A stretch of DNA of 64,000 nt from Ypsolopha sequella. Lineage: Eukaryota; Arthropoda; Insecta; Lepidoptera; Ypsolophidae. Each line of letters begins with the position of its first letter. Position 1 is the first letter of the stretch. The stretch lies in the NCBI GenBank assembly GCA_934047225.1, contig OW203986.1, positions 30,135,221 through 30,199,220 on the forward strand, in the 5' to 3' direction. Of the stretch, positions 45,201 through 55,400 are shown one piece after another. The notes under the pieces are model-generated. The model had not been told where the DNA came from. It saw only the letters and a list, made by a program, of their open reading frames with translations, and ran no database searches. A program made the position numbers and the translations under genes.

Positions 45201-48200
45201 ATTAAAAGAGCAGATAAATAACTTCAAAAAGTGTCAATTTTCACGGTATAGCCCCTTAAGGAGGGACGCGGGCAGTTTGTTTTGTTTGAATTTTAATTGT
45301 TTTTTAGGGTTCCGTAGTACCTAAAAAGTACAAAGGGAACCTTATGGTGAGACTCCGTTGTCCGTCCGTCCGTCCGTCCGTATGTCACAGCATCATAACT
45401 TTAGCACCGTTAAAGATAAATACATGAAATTTGGCACAAAAATAGCATTAATTTGCTTACATATTAGGATGTAAAAAAAAAACATGAAAAATTTGAAAAT
45501 GTTCAAAATATTTCCAAAACAAAAGTGAGAAAAATAAAAAATATTAGCTTAAAAATACAATGTGGGTATCAAATTGTAGGTAATAAAAAGTTGATTCTAG
45601 AAATATATACATTTAATATATTTACTGACACTGGTTTCGAGAAATCTTTAAAAAACCCCAAAAATATGGAAAAAATGTCAATTATAGATCATAACTGGCC
45701 AATAAGAGGAAAATCATAGCGATTAAAAAAATATTCAGCACTAATGAGAAATATAAAAAAAGAAGTAAAATAAATAAAAAAAATATTTTATAAAATACAA
45801 TATGGGTATCTAATTGTAAGTATTAAAAAGCTGATTGTAAAAATATATACTTTTAATATATTTACTGACACTGGTTTCGAGAAATATTTAAAAAGCCTCA
45901 AAAATATGTATGTCCTCCCCTTATCTCCAAAACTGGTAGACCAAAACATACGAAAAAAATCATGGTAATATATTACGTAAATATTACAGGAAAAATTAAG
46001 CGGTCGAGAAATTCACGAAAAAAAAATGTCAAAATTAAATTTATTATCCACAAAACGGAACCCTAGGTACGCGAGTCTGACTTGCACTTGGCCGGTTTTT
46101 TTTCCATGTTCATTATATTTAATTTAATTGGTTAATCAATATATTGTGTCTGCAGGTCAAAGTTGCATAATATATGGGACCTCTAATTATAATTTTTTGT
46201 TTTCCTTTTCTGTATTCTGTATTTACTTTGTTGATGTAAGTAGATATGTTTTTAAATATGTGTACGCCCTGTATTGAGAGCTGAGAGGAGACCTAATAAT
46301 ACTGTAATTCATACCTTCAATACCCTTTGTTCAACATATAAAATCTTGAATCATATTATATCTAACTTAATCTAAATTATTTAGTACGTACTGGAACCTA
46401 TACGAGTAAACTAATTGAGAACAGAAAAATAATAATTTTTTGAATTCTACGAAAATACTTCAGTTTTACTAGTAAAGACCACGTTTTCTCGTGAACTGCA
46501 AAAACGATCATAGTATGAGTACGTCGTCGTATTTTTCGTGAAAAACTGAATTATACCAAAATTATTTTCTGTTAAGGCGATATGCGAAAAAAATACGGGT
46601 GTTTCTTTTCTGTGTATTTCATGAAATACACGGAAAATTTTAATAAATTTCTGGTATATGCATTTTGATTATACAGGTTGGAAAAAATTTGAGGGCCCTG
46701 GAGGGGAACTACCTTAAATCCTTTAGTTAGCTCATTTTACTGAAAGGAAACATTCCTTTATTTTTTAAAAGAAACAAAACTGCATTCAAAGATATTCTGA
46801 AATTCGCTTGTCTCACCCGGGAAATGAACCAACTAAAACTTAAAAAAATAAACCCTCGCTATTTTATCATACGAATCGGTAGGATTATTGTTCAGAATAA
46901 AATTTGTCTAATAAACATTTCGTCTTACACTCATCTGTTGTACGAGATACTCATGAAATTAAATATTTATTACAAGTTCTTTGTTAATAATACAAATCAC
47001 TTGTAACAAGTAAATGACACGTTATAATTTTCTTATCTCTCTTACATCCAAAGACATCGTATGAAGTACAAGCTTGCTAATGTTATTTATATTAAGTACC
47101 TTGTTGAATACTTCAATAAGAAAATCGTTAAATGGTAATAATAAATGTATGTAGAGCACAATTACTTCTTGCACCAGGCGTACTGACGAAAAGTTTAAAA
47201 AAGGAACGTATTTTTTTTGCAACGCGGAGCAACAAATTTGAAGTTCGAAGCATAAATTTCGTTCGAAATTCAAATTTTGTTTTATTTTGCTTTCATTCCG
47301 TGTTGTCATTGTGTAATAATGGCGTATAATTATTACTTTACAAGTGAACAGTACTAGGTATTGTTAATAAAGAACTTGTAATAAATATTCAATTTCATGG
47401 GTATCTCGTACAACAGATGAGTGTAAGACTTTAGTTTAGTAGACAAATTTTATCCTGAACAATAATCCTACTGATTCGTATAATAAAATAGCGAGGGTTT
47501 ATTTTTTAAATTTTTAGTTGGTTCAGTTCCCGGGTGAGACAAGCAAATTTTAGAAGATCTTTGAATGCAGTTTTGTTTCTTTTAAAAAATAAAGGAATGT
47601 TTCCTTTCAGTAAAATGACCTAACTAAAGGATTTAAGGTTGTTCCCCTCCAGGGCCCTTTCATTTTTTCCACCCTGTATAATCTAGAGTTTTGGAATTGG
47701 AAAACATGTTTGGATAAATTCTCCTCGATATAAATAATTGTTGAAATGAGGTCTTCAAACACACTTTTTCTCCTCGTTTGACGAATAGGAACCATATACA
47801 GAACTCAAACATATTTTATTAGGTGTGTTTCAACAATATCTAGAGATTTGATATTTGAAATTTTGCTAGCTATTTTAGTTTTTGTATAAAAATTATAAAA
47901 CTAACATTTTTCGCTTTCGCCCTGAATCCGCCCCTTTCGCACTGAGCGTGTTTTCGCTAGGAGTGACAGTGACAAAAATAAAATTTGCATAGCCTCTTAA
48001 AACTAATGCTCCGCTTCGCTCGGCTCCCCAAATTTATCGTTCCTCCTCGCTCCGCACATATTATTGACATTTTGTTAAAGACTTCTATTTTGAATTTGAA
48101 TTTCATGAAAATATCTGCTTTTCAAAAGTGACGCCTATTTTAATTAATCAACTGCAAAAACTATGTCTACCATAGGTGTGTTGGTAACTAAATCCAAAGG

Positions 48201-48340
48201 AACCTCCAAGAATCATCCACGGTCTTCCGTTGCAGGTGCTCTCAGGTCACGGGGGAGAGATCTTCTCGTGCGCCTTCTCCTACGCTGGAGACGCCATCAT
48301 CACGGCGTCCAAGGACAACAGCTGCAGGATCTGGAGGTGA
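36220..48340 (+). CDS. DAW1: DAW1/ODA16, dynein assembly factor with WD repeats (complete, nine exons)
   Basis: Joining 36220-36332, 37635-37844, 39911-40033, 41913-42097, 42820-42952, 43126-43285, 43542-43679, 43749-43841 and 48236-48340 gives one frame of 419 residues with GT-AG borders throughout. The N-terminus [19 protein letters not shown] and the segment [20 protein letters not shown] match the family. Eight WD40 repeats follow, ending KLWD (122), RIWN (165), KLYD (207), SVWD (250), KLWD (292), RIYD (334), RVWN (377) and RIWR (419, the C-terminus). The human protein is about 415 residues. DAW1 forms a beta-propeller that links outer dynein arms to intraflagellar transport. In insects the expected sites are sperm flagella and chordotonal cilia. 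Introns range from 69 bp (intron 7) to about 4.4 kb (intron 8) and hold many repeats, none of which disturbs a splice site. An X-box upstream suggests RFX control. Identification rests on length, exon continuity and remembered family sequence. Confidence 0.93.
37274..37380. repeat. Hairpin in DAW1 intron 1
   Basis: TGAGGTCAAAGCGTGAT and ATCACGCTTTGACCTCA face each other, with inner partners CGTACTTCG and CGAAGTACG. Probably a MITE or a remnant of one. Confidence 0.6.
37448..37512 (-). repeat. tRNA-like SINE remnant in DAW1 intron 1
   Basis: On the minus strand TTTAGTGGTTGAGACG resembles an A-box half and GCGGGTTCAAATCCCC contains a B-box. The anticodon-like loop lacks the invariant T33, so a working tRNA gene is unlikely. 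Confidence 0.4.
37635..37844 (+). CDS. DAW1: DAW1 exon 2 (residues 38-108)
   Basis: Acceptor CCCCAG. Encodes a charged helical stretch ([20 protein letters not shown] and following) and the start of the propeller ([16 protein letters not shown]). Ends in phase 2 before GTAAAA. Confidence 0.9.
39222..39368. repeat. Short tandem repeat in DAW1 intron 2
   Basis: About three copies of a unit of about 55-60 bp, built from TAGGTAGGTAC and CTATGAGTATAGCACATT. Confidence 0.7.
39911..40033 (+). CDS. DAW1: DAW1 exon 3 (residues 108-149)
   Basis: Acceptor TTTTGCAG. Encodes [20 protein letters not shown] and the next [12 protein letters not shown], i.e. the end of WD repeat 1 and the start of repeat 2. 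Donor GTAAGT. Confidence 0.92.
40293..40985 (-). pseudogene. Antisense remnant of a multi-copy insect gene in DAW1 intron 3
   Basis: On the minus strand one frame (40964-40674) reads [20 protein letters not shown], then [15 protein letters not shown] and [21 protein letters not shown] second frame has [20 protein letters not shown] near 40610-40550. A third, ending near 40297, reads [20 protein letters not shown]. The VFDGY and V-GED-DLLVLL motifs in this order resemble a widespread family of insect proteins of unknown role with a PIN-like fold, often present in many copies. That assignment is from memory and tentative. Frame breaks show that it is dead. A short hairpin at 40398-40445 lies within it. 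Confidence 0.4.
40938..41094 (-). repeat. Unoccupied copy of the sequence flanking the 33.9-kb LINE
   Basis: In reverse, 41094-40989 matches 33807-33903 and 40988-40938 matches 35547-35597. The join GCCATCTCTTTTGCACG is intact here, whereas in the hAT element at 33.2 kb the LINE lies between the two halves. Confidence 0.8.
41913..42097 (+). CDS. DAW1: DAW1 exon 4 (residues 149-211)
   Basis: Acceptor TCCCTCCAG. Encodes [20 protein letters not shown], then [13 protein letters not shown] and [16 protein letters not shown]. High GC at third positions. Donor GTATAC. Confidence 0.92.
42209..42305. repeat. ATG/GAT trinucleotide microsatellite in DAW1 intron 4
   Basis: About 32 nearly perfect repeats of GAT with one interruption (AATGAT). 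It creates false poly-Asp (plus) and poly-Ser (minus) frames. Confidence 0.95.
42590..42693 (-). pseudogene. LINE-R 3'-end fragment in DAW1 intron 4
   Basis: Short minus-strand copy of the family described at 5866-5965, with a TATACATAC-type tail at its left side. Confidence 0.45.
42820..42952 (+). CDS. DAW1: DAW1 exon 5 (residues 211-255)
   Basis: Acceptor GACTTACAG. Encodes [20 protein letters not shown], then [18 protein letters not shown]. Donor GTATTT is weak. The frame could run on through it, but the next exon restores the family sequence only when spliced here. Confidence 0.88.
43126..43285 (+). CDS. DAW1: DAW1 exon 6 (residues 255-308)
   Basis: Acceptor TTTTTCAG. Encodes [20 protein letters not shown], then [15 protein letters not shown] and GHSDE. 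Phase 0 donor GTACAA. Confidence 0.9.
43347..43500. repeat. 22-24 bp minisatellite in DAW1 intron 6
   Basis: About seven imperfect units of CTACCCCCATCTCTGTTACA, with changes in the C-run and T-run lengths. They fill most of a 256-bp intron. Confidence 0.9.
43542..43679 (+). CDS. DAW1: DAW1 exon 7 (residues 309-354)
   Basis: Encodes [20 protein letters not shown], then [20 protein letters not shown]. Phase 0 at both ends, donor GTTGAT. Intron 7 (43680-43748) is only 69 bp. Confidence 0.9.
43749..43841 (+). CDS. DAW1: DAW1 exon 8 (residues 355-385)
   Basis: Acceptor TTTTCAG. Encodes [20 protein letters not shown], then [11 protein letters not shown]. Donor GTAAAC. Confidence 0.92.
44838..45256 (+). 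repeat. Rep-G repeat, copy 2, in DAW1 intron 8
   Basis: Diverged counterpart of 21278-21728. The end-like sequences GTTAAGGTGATAT and ATAGCCCCTTAAGG form an imperfect inverted repeat. No coding frame. Confidence 0.55.
45304..46100 (+). repeat. Rep-E repeat, copy 2, in DAW1 intron 8
   Basis: Full copy from GGGTTCCGTAGTACC through TCCGTCCGTCCGTCCG to CTTGCACTTGGCCGG and a T-run. It serves as the unoccupied reference for the palindrome at 4061-4451. Confidence 0.7.
46672..47678. mobile_element. 1-kb foldback element in DAW1 intron 8
   Basis: The arms 46672-46992 and 47357-47678 (about 320 bp) are imperfect reverse complements. The ends TACAGGTTGGAAAAAA and TTTTTTCCACCCTGTA lie next to TA, as in Tc1/mariner-type MITEs. 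GGGCCCTGGAGGGGAAC in the left arm faces its counterpart in the right. No coding frame. Confidence 0.75.
48236..48340 (+). CDS. DAW1: DAW1 exon 9 (residues 386-419 and stop)
   Basis: Acceptor TTCCGTTGCAG. Encodes [20 protein letters not shown], then [13 protein letters not shown] and TGA. The C-terminal Trp-Arg equals the family end. Confidence 0.93.
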   Translation: MLSGHGGEIFSCAFSYAGDAIITASKDNSCRIWR

Positions 48341-48504
48341 TACGACTGGTGGCTGGCTCTGTCTGATGGTCACTGATGCTGTTACTTCTGGTCTGGACTA
48401 TAGTGATGAAAATTTCGTTATTTCGAACCAGAAAAATGTTTTTTCTTATTTTAAATCCGACGAGGCAATTTTTTTCTCAAGTTTAATTACATTTAATCAT
48501 ACTT

Positions 48505-48510
48505 AATAAA
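48505..48510 (+). terminator. Candidate polyadenylation signal of DAW1
   Basis: AATAAA 165 bp after the stop codon is the first canonical hexamer downstream. Confidence 0.5.
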
Positions 48511-49847
48511 TATGTGCCCTTTTATTTGATGACTGTGCTGTCACAACTTGAAATTTTCCAAAGCTTCTGATCCTTACACTTACGAAGCTTGCGGAGCAAT
48601 CCTAGTTTATACAAACGAAATACCAAAACCATTTGTAAATCATAGATTTTCTTAAGATAGTCTGTGTTTATTCCGATTGGATTATAGAATATCTGGGTTC
48701 CCAAATATATATTTTGAAAGCACACTGATTTAAAGACGACTTATAAGCAATTTAAAATTTCCATAGAAAGATTATTTTTCTCATATTTCATGTTTAAATC
48801 AGTATTCTTGTTTAATATATGTTTAGAAACAGATATCCTGTCTGTAATGCAATCGGAATAAATAATGATTTACAATAGTTTTGGTATTTCGTTTGTATAA
48901 ACTAGGATTGCTCCGCAGGCCTCTTTAGGACTATTTTGCAATCAAGAAAGTTTAGTTTTGACAGCAATGAAACCAAAATTAAAGCTTTCGGAATCGGCTT
49001 TAATATCTCCTTAGTTTACGAAAGTAATTTTATTAGCTTTAGTTAAACATATACTTACATTTACGTTAATTAAATCACTAACCAGTTTATAATCATTTTA
49101 TTTCTCTTTATCGTAGGGGTTATCTTAGGTGTTGAACTTGAATGATACAGACGAATTAATACTGAAGACTTGGTAAGCGATTAGTGGCAAGGTTCATTGA
49201 CCCTTTTATAAAACTTAGAAAAGCAAATTTTGGCCCTTCACACTGATGTAAGGCAAGTATTATAAAAATCATTTGAAATTTACAAAAATTTGGTCATAAA
49301 AACATAACAATCTAAGTGACCATCAATTTACCTACCTCTACCTTAAATTACAAAATCACACAAAACGCGCCAACCGAAGTGTCGATGAGTCACCAATAGT
49401 AAACAACGCTTTGCTCGTATAATCGTATATCCAGCAACGCAAGTAGTACATCCTGCTCGCTGGACTGGGGTCGGGTGAACCACGATAACTGGACGCTCGC
49501 GCAGACAAGTGCCTGCGATGCATTCGGTGCATAATGACAGGGGACGTCATCCGGCAGGTTGGGGGGAGGCTAGCCATCGCCACGTCTCACCTAAAAGAGA
49601 ATTGTGGCTTTGCTGAGCACCTGACTTGGGTTTTACAGTATGGAACCAGCACAGGCAGGCTTGTAGTAGTCACAATGGAGAGCTTTCTAAATAACTAGTC
49701 TAAACGCCAATTTTATCTTTTCGGGAAGTGAACTTTTTGTAGTTATTTCTCATGGCAGATGATCGCAATCTGATGGCGTTGCAATCCCGCAGCCTCGGAA
49801 CTATGACGAGGAAGAATAGTGCGAAAGGGACATTGAGGCATATACCT
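48511..49847. other. Between DAW1 and MITE-P; no gene recognised
   Basis: Two similar stretches face each other (CAAACGAAATACCAAAAC near 48613 and TTTTGGTATTTCGTTTG near 48879), possibly a decayed foldback of about 370 bp. A GC-richer patch at 49360-49680 has open frames on both strands with no motif that I recognise. Confidence 0.35.
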
Positions 49848-50114
49848 ATACAACGTGTAACAGAAAGGTGTAACCATATTTGAAGAGCATATTCAGTCAA
49901 TGGTTTAGAACAACTTTTAATATGAAACAAATTCTGTATCTCGAAAAAAATATATAACTTTTTCATAGAAAAATGCAATGCCGCTCGGTCGAAATGTATG
50001 CAAGGCCAGTTTTTTTTGAGATTTCACGGTTGTCTCCATAGTAAAAGTTGTTCTATACCATTGACTGATTAAGCTCATCAAATATGACTACACCTTTCTG
50101 TTGCACGTTGTATA
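49848..50114. mobile_element. MITE-P foldback element, copy 4
   Basis: Same family as 5556-5825, both terminal inverted repeats present. Confidence 0.75.
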
Positions 50115-50370
50115 TTCTGGCCCAAATTTTACTTTTAGGTATCAGTTTAAGTGTTACTTCTATTATAATTACTAAGATCGGGATAGCCGACCAGTTTCTT
50201 CAGCAGATTCAGAATGCCTTCATCTGAGCGAGTGCAAGGGACGTCTTCGGTGCAGCAGGTGGCGTGAGTGGTCAGATTGGTTGGGCGTCCATTCAATTTG
50301 ATTTTAAAGGGCATTTTAAATTTCCGGAGTGTCACTATCAGGATATATTTCTTGTTGTATACATACATAC

Positions 50371-50690
50371 ATCTACGGGCGCCTGTCCCCCAGGGGGCTA
50401 GACAGAGACTACAGATTTCCCTCTGCTACGATCCTGACACACTTCTACCTTTTTCGCCTCTTCCACATTCACCAATCTAGTCATACAATCTCTTCTATTC
50501 CGGGTACTTTTGACATTTCCCTTCTTCAGTATGTCGCCAATTTGGTCAGCATACGTCCTTTTAGGGCGGCCTTTTCGAGCTGTATCTTCCACCATACATT
50601 TCTTTCGTCACTCTACTTTCATTTATACTCTCTACATGTTCAAACCACCAAAGCATTCCTTTTTCTATTTTAGTCACTACATGCTTTTTT
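50371..50690 (-). pseudogene. LINE-R 3' end, best-preserved copy
   Basis: The minus-strand frame reads MVEDTARKGRPKRTYADQIG, then DILKKGNVKSTRNR, RDCMTRLVNVEEAKK and QDRSRGKSVVS. This is the last part of an RTE-like reverse transcriptase polyprotein, followed by a TGTATG-type tail. Confidence 0.6.
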
Positions 50691-51280
50691 CAGGCCACAA
50701 CGATCCCGTATGTCGATAATATATTTCACTTTTTTTTTCAAGATTTTACTGTGTTATTTTATTTATTTTGTCAATTTTATTGTTCTTTTTAGTGTTACTT
50801 ATTCGTTAATTATTATTATACTACTACTGATTTGTGTACCATACTGGATTCTGACTCTATACATACTCCGTACGGAACGCATTTCCTCGGCATTTACTCT
50901 GCTCTGATTTATTTATTTACTTTAATGAAAACAGACAAACCAATTACAATAATTAAACACAAACACAAAACGGTACAATCAACTAAAATAAATAAGAATA
51001 ACACATAAAGTCAGAAACAGTCCCTCTCACTAAAACACAAACACTCTGACAATATTTAATAATAATGATTCTCTTTACATACTCAACATTCACTTCTATA
51101 CATAAGTGCGTAAGAGCCAACGGTATTTGTCTGTCTGTCCGTCTGTCTTTTTGTCCGTTAAAATGCATAGAGGAAAATTTTTAGGATATTATAGGTACAA
51201 TGGAGCTCGAGGAACACAAATATTATTAGTAAAAAGAGTAAGTAAAATATAAAAATATTTAATATAAATGTGTCGTCACG
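50691..51280. other. No gene recognised
   Basis: AT-rich. Contains a CTGTCTGTCCGTCTGTC run near 51130. Confidence 0.35.
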
Positions 51281-51603
51281 ACATGAAATCCCAAGAGTGT
51301 GTCAGAGGTGTTCCGAGTGTGAACTGTGAAATGCAAGTCACAGACTACCCGCGTTTCACCGACGATCATTACGTCCCAACGTGATGAGTGGTGAGCCCTA
51401 TCGCCCTACTTCGGGCACCAATACACGCTTGTTAGGGCATGCAGGTTTCCTTACGATGTTTTCCTTCACCGTTCAGCAAGTCGTAAGTAAGAAAAAATAC
51501 TATAGACATAAATTCCGAAAAACTCATTGGTGCATGCCCGACCGGGGATCGAACCTGGATCACAAGATTGAGAGGCGAGCGTTCTACCCCTGAGCTACCA
51601 CCG
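51281..51603 (-). repeat. SINE-U tRNA-derived SINE, copy 2
   Basis: Longer copy of the family at 9064-9330. In addition it shows GCAAGTCACAGACTACCCG and CGTTTCACCGACGATCATTA, which recur in weaker form at about 36770-36880. On the minus strand the tRNA-like head has GGTTCGATCCCCGG as B-box. Confidence 0.6.
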
Positions 51604-51697
51604 TTTCCGAGTAGCTTTTGGTTTATTTCAATTAGACAGACAATGAAGATATTTTCATACCTAAGGCTTGACGAAACGAAACCCTAAACCATTATAA

Positions 51698-51895
51698 ACA
51701 AAACTATGATAGAAATAAATTTCTATGAATGAACACTTGCCGATTTATCCACCGCAAGGAGATATAAATTAACATTATATCACTGCAGTATAGAAACGCA
51801 GAAAGAAAAGTAAATCTGGATGTCAGGAGCTCTGAACCGGGATTTACTTTTCTTTCTGCGTTTCTATACTGCAATGATAGTATAATGTTAATTAA
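51698..51895 (+). repeat. Rep-C repeat, copy 3
   Basis: Full copy with the undisturbed GGAGATATAAATTAACATTA join. The facing TTCTATACTGCAATGA and its complement make the right half palindromic. Confidence 0.65.
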
Positions 51896-52252
51896 ATTAT
51901 AAAATTTAGTGAAAAAGGCGTTACTTTGCGGAAGTCCATCATGAATTAGAATGAGCAAGAAAACTTATTGCTTGTTATTTAAGATTGCTTTATTTTGTGC
52001 TCGTACTGCTTGCTTTGCTTGTGCATGTTTTATGCGGGAGGGCGGGCGGTGCTTGAGTCTGCATTTTGAATAGCATGGTAAGAGTGTTTAGCGGAATATT
52101 GCAAATTATTAATATATCCACAAATTCAATTACATTATAAACAAATTCACAAATTTTTAACGATACAACTTTTTATCTTGACTGTACATCACATGTCATA
52201 ATGATATCGAGTGAGCCACCGTCACCGTGCACACATCGACGACCGCTCATTA

Positions 52253-52258
52253 TCAGTC
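52253..52258 (+). promoter_or_regulatory. Candidate initiator of the carboxypeptidase gene
   Basis: TCAGTC fits the arthropod initiator TCAKTY and lies 37 bp before the start codon at 52290. If used, the upstream in-frame ATG at 52227 would not be transcribed, which supports the downstream start. Confidence 0.35.
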
Positions 52259-52289
52259 TGACCGTCGCGTTGTTCACGTCTCATCCAAC

Positions 52290-52484
52290 ATGCTGAGGCA
52301 CTTCGCCTTCCTGGTCACTCTCGTGGTCGTGCATGCGGAGTACACGTTCGAGACCAAGTGGTTCACAGTGCCTCTGGACCACTTCGGGTACCAGAGGAAC
52401 GAGACCTTCAAGATCAAGTACCTAGTGAATGATACCTACTGGAATAAAGGTGGTGGACCTATCTTCTTTTATACTGGGAATGAG
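52290..52484 (+). CDS. PRCP: Carboxypeptidase exon 1 (residues 1-65)
   Basis: Signal peptide and the first beta strands, ending in FFYTGNE before GTAAGT. The reading frame stays open far into the intron because of the minisatellite there. Confidence 0.9.
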
Positions 52485-55400
52485 GTAAGTTATGATTATT
52501 GTATGTTTATCTACTCTTATTGTAGTAGGACCTTTATTATGGTTTTAATAGTATCGGTTTTAGTAGTATCATTTTTAGTAGTATTGGTTTTAGTTGTATC
52601 AGTTTTAGTGGTATCAGTTTTAGTAGTATTGGTTTTAGTTGTATCAGTTTTAGTAGTATTGGCTTTAGTTGTATCAGTTTTAGTGGTATCAGTTTTAGTA
52701 GTATTAGTTTTAGTTGTATCAGTTTCAGTAGTATCGGTTTTAGTAGTATTGGTTTTAGTTATATCAGTTTTAGAAGTATCGTTTTTAGTAGTATCAGTTT
52801 TAGTAGTATCGGTTTTAGTAGTATCAGTTTTAATAGTATCGGTTTTAGTAGTATTGGCTTTAGTTGTATCAGTTTTAGTAGTATCGGTTTTAGTAGTATC
52901 AGTTTTAGTAGTATCGGTTTTAGTAGTATCAGTTTTAATAGTATCGGTTTTAGTAGTATTGGCTTTAGTAGTATCAGTTTTAGTAGTATCGGTTTTAGTA
53001 GTATCAGTTTAAGTAGTATCGGTTTTAGTAGTATCAGTTTTAGTAGTATCGGTTTCAGCGAGTCGAACTCGCCCAAAAAGAGTTCCGTACCACCACACAA
53101 TACGGGTATGGAACCCTAAAAACATCGTGGTAGGTAAATAATAAATAGATGTCATAGCAATATCAAGGCGAGAAAAACTAGGCGCTAGAATGTTAGCGCC
53201 TGACAAACAATTGAACACTCTCTGAGTAAGGAACCCTAATTTTTATAATTTTACGTTAGAGTATGTGCAACAATAAGTGACTAAATTTGAAACTTGTCTG
53301 TATCACCGTATTTAAGATAGAACTAGAACAAATAAAGTTAAAAAACACTTTTCCGATGTTTTTGTTTGGGGATCTCCATCTAATTTATATTTTTATTATT
53401 CGCCCTGATAGAGGTCACGTATTCTGTGAAAGTTTCAACTGTCTACCTGTGACAGACGGACCGACAAACGGACGGACAGACGCTTGGTAATAGGGTCCCG
53501 TTTGGCACCCTTCTCGGGTACGGAACCCTGAAAAAAATTATCTCAAAAGTTCTTACAAAACGAAGTTTACGGCTTTTGCCCGCGATTTAACACACGTAAT
53601 TTACATGTAATTTACGACTATGTCCCTAGGGAACTGCCCATCCCCGAGGGAACTATCTACGTATAGTCCGAGTGCATCGAACCATTATAACAGTAAAAGA
53701 AATTTCAAAATCGGTCCAGTAGTTCCAAATACGACCCTCTACATACAAACAAACAAATTGTACCTCTTTGTTATTTTAGTAGATGATTCAGTACACCGTG
53801 CATTCGAAATGAAATGAAATGAAATATATTTATTTTCAATGCAAGTGCTCGTAAAGGCCCACTTTTTATGCATCAAAACCGAACAGAAAGTCGATTATTT
53901 TGCCCTAGGGCTTTATGATTATCATTTTTTATTATTTATTTACAATGGTTGGCCTTTCCTGTGTACCATAAATGTCATACTTTTTTTTCCACTGTTTAAC
54001 GGCTCTGGATACAGTCCTTTTGAGCCAATTATAATTTAAAGTTCGCAAGATTATATTTGTTTTATTTCCTATTTATACTATGCATTGAAAAACGTAGTAT
54101 GATACACGGGCGTAAGAGCAATAAATTACTCGCTTACGTTTAAAACACTCGCTTCGCTCGTGTTTTAAATCGTCCTCTTGATTTATTCCTTTGCGCCCTT
54201 GTAGCATAAACTACTATTTCACACCACCTGCTCGACAATGTCCAATTACATATCATGCAACCTCAACGTAAAGTAACGCATTATATCTCAAGGGATATAA
54301 AGTTATATGAAAATCCCTAGGGATTAAAGTGATTTAAATTTGGAACGTCAAATTCGTGTGGAAACTCGTGGAAAACAAATGCCCATATGGGATTGTAAAG
54401 AGGTTTGTTCGAAAATCGAACTGGCCACCATAAGCAGAATTCAACAAAAAGAAAAAAAGCGTTTACAAAGAATGTGAAACAAAAGACGGCGTTTGGTGCT
54501 GTGATTGTCAGTGAATTTTATTGAATTATTAATGTTGATAAAAAAATGTCGAGCTTTTTATTGTCTCGCAGAAGGTGTGAAAAGTAGAGTATGCTCCTCT
54601 GGAATAAAGCCTGTCTTTGTCTTGGGCAGCTTGAACCTCTCGCTTTACTCAGGACTATATAACTAGAGTCCCTCGTTACGCTCAGGGTTCAATATGCCGC
54701 CCGTGACGTAAGACACTGCTTTATTCCCTTAGTGCATAATCTACTATTATGTAATGTATAAATATAAATATAATAAATATAAATAAATATAATAAATATA
54801 ATATTTCCATATAATTCCCAACAGTCAGTGATTTCGATGGTCAGTGCACATAAAATTGAAATTGAAAAGGCAAAAAGTGGGCCCACGATACAGACTACTC
54901 GTTACCGTGACAAAATCACGTTGTTAAATAAACATGTTATGTAAAATGAAAATTTGTTATCGGTAGATAACTAACAAATTATTAAAATCGTTTAGATATA
55001 AACGTGGAATATAGAAAATAGTGAATTTTTTGAATAGTTGTTAAATTGATAGGTTTTCAATTTGAATCATAGAGGAAAACAACTATGATTTGAATAGACA
55101 TTGATGTCAATTCGGCGTACGTAACACAACTTAACTTATTTGACAGGACTAACCTCATTTTAAACGTCCTGTCTTTTTTTTTCTTCATCGAAAAGATAAG
55201 GAGAGAACGCTTAAGACGAGGCCTTCCTTAGGCGCACAGCGGCCTTGCAATTATAACCCGTAGACTAACTTTCATAAATATTATTAGAGTGCATTACAAA
55301 CTAGACAAGATCAATCAGAAACAAACCCAAAGACAAGAATTTGAAAAATTGAACCTCGGTGGCGCAATTGGTAGCGCGCTTGTCTTGATAACAAGAGGTC

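Noticed and set aside
52227..52289. Upstream in-frame ATG as start of the carboxypeptidase
   Set aside because: It would bury the signal peptide behind 21 polar residues, and a likely initiator lies downstream of it.
52759..53100. Minus-strand frame of LLKPI-type repeats
   Set aside because: It is the reverse reading of the 15-bp minisatellite.
53833..54746. Long terminal repeats of a retrovirus-like element
   Set aside because: The two blocks are different families (Rep-A and Rep-B), not direct repeats, and no gag-pol lies between any repeat pair.
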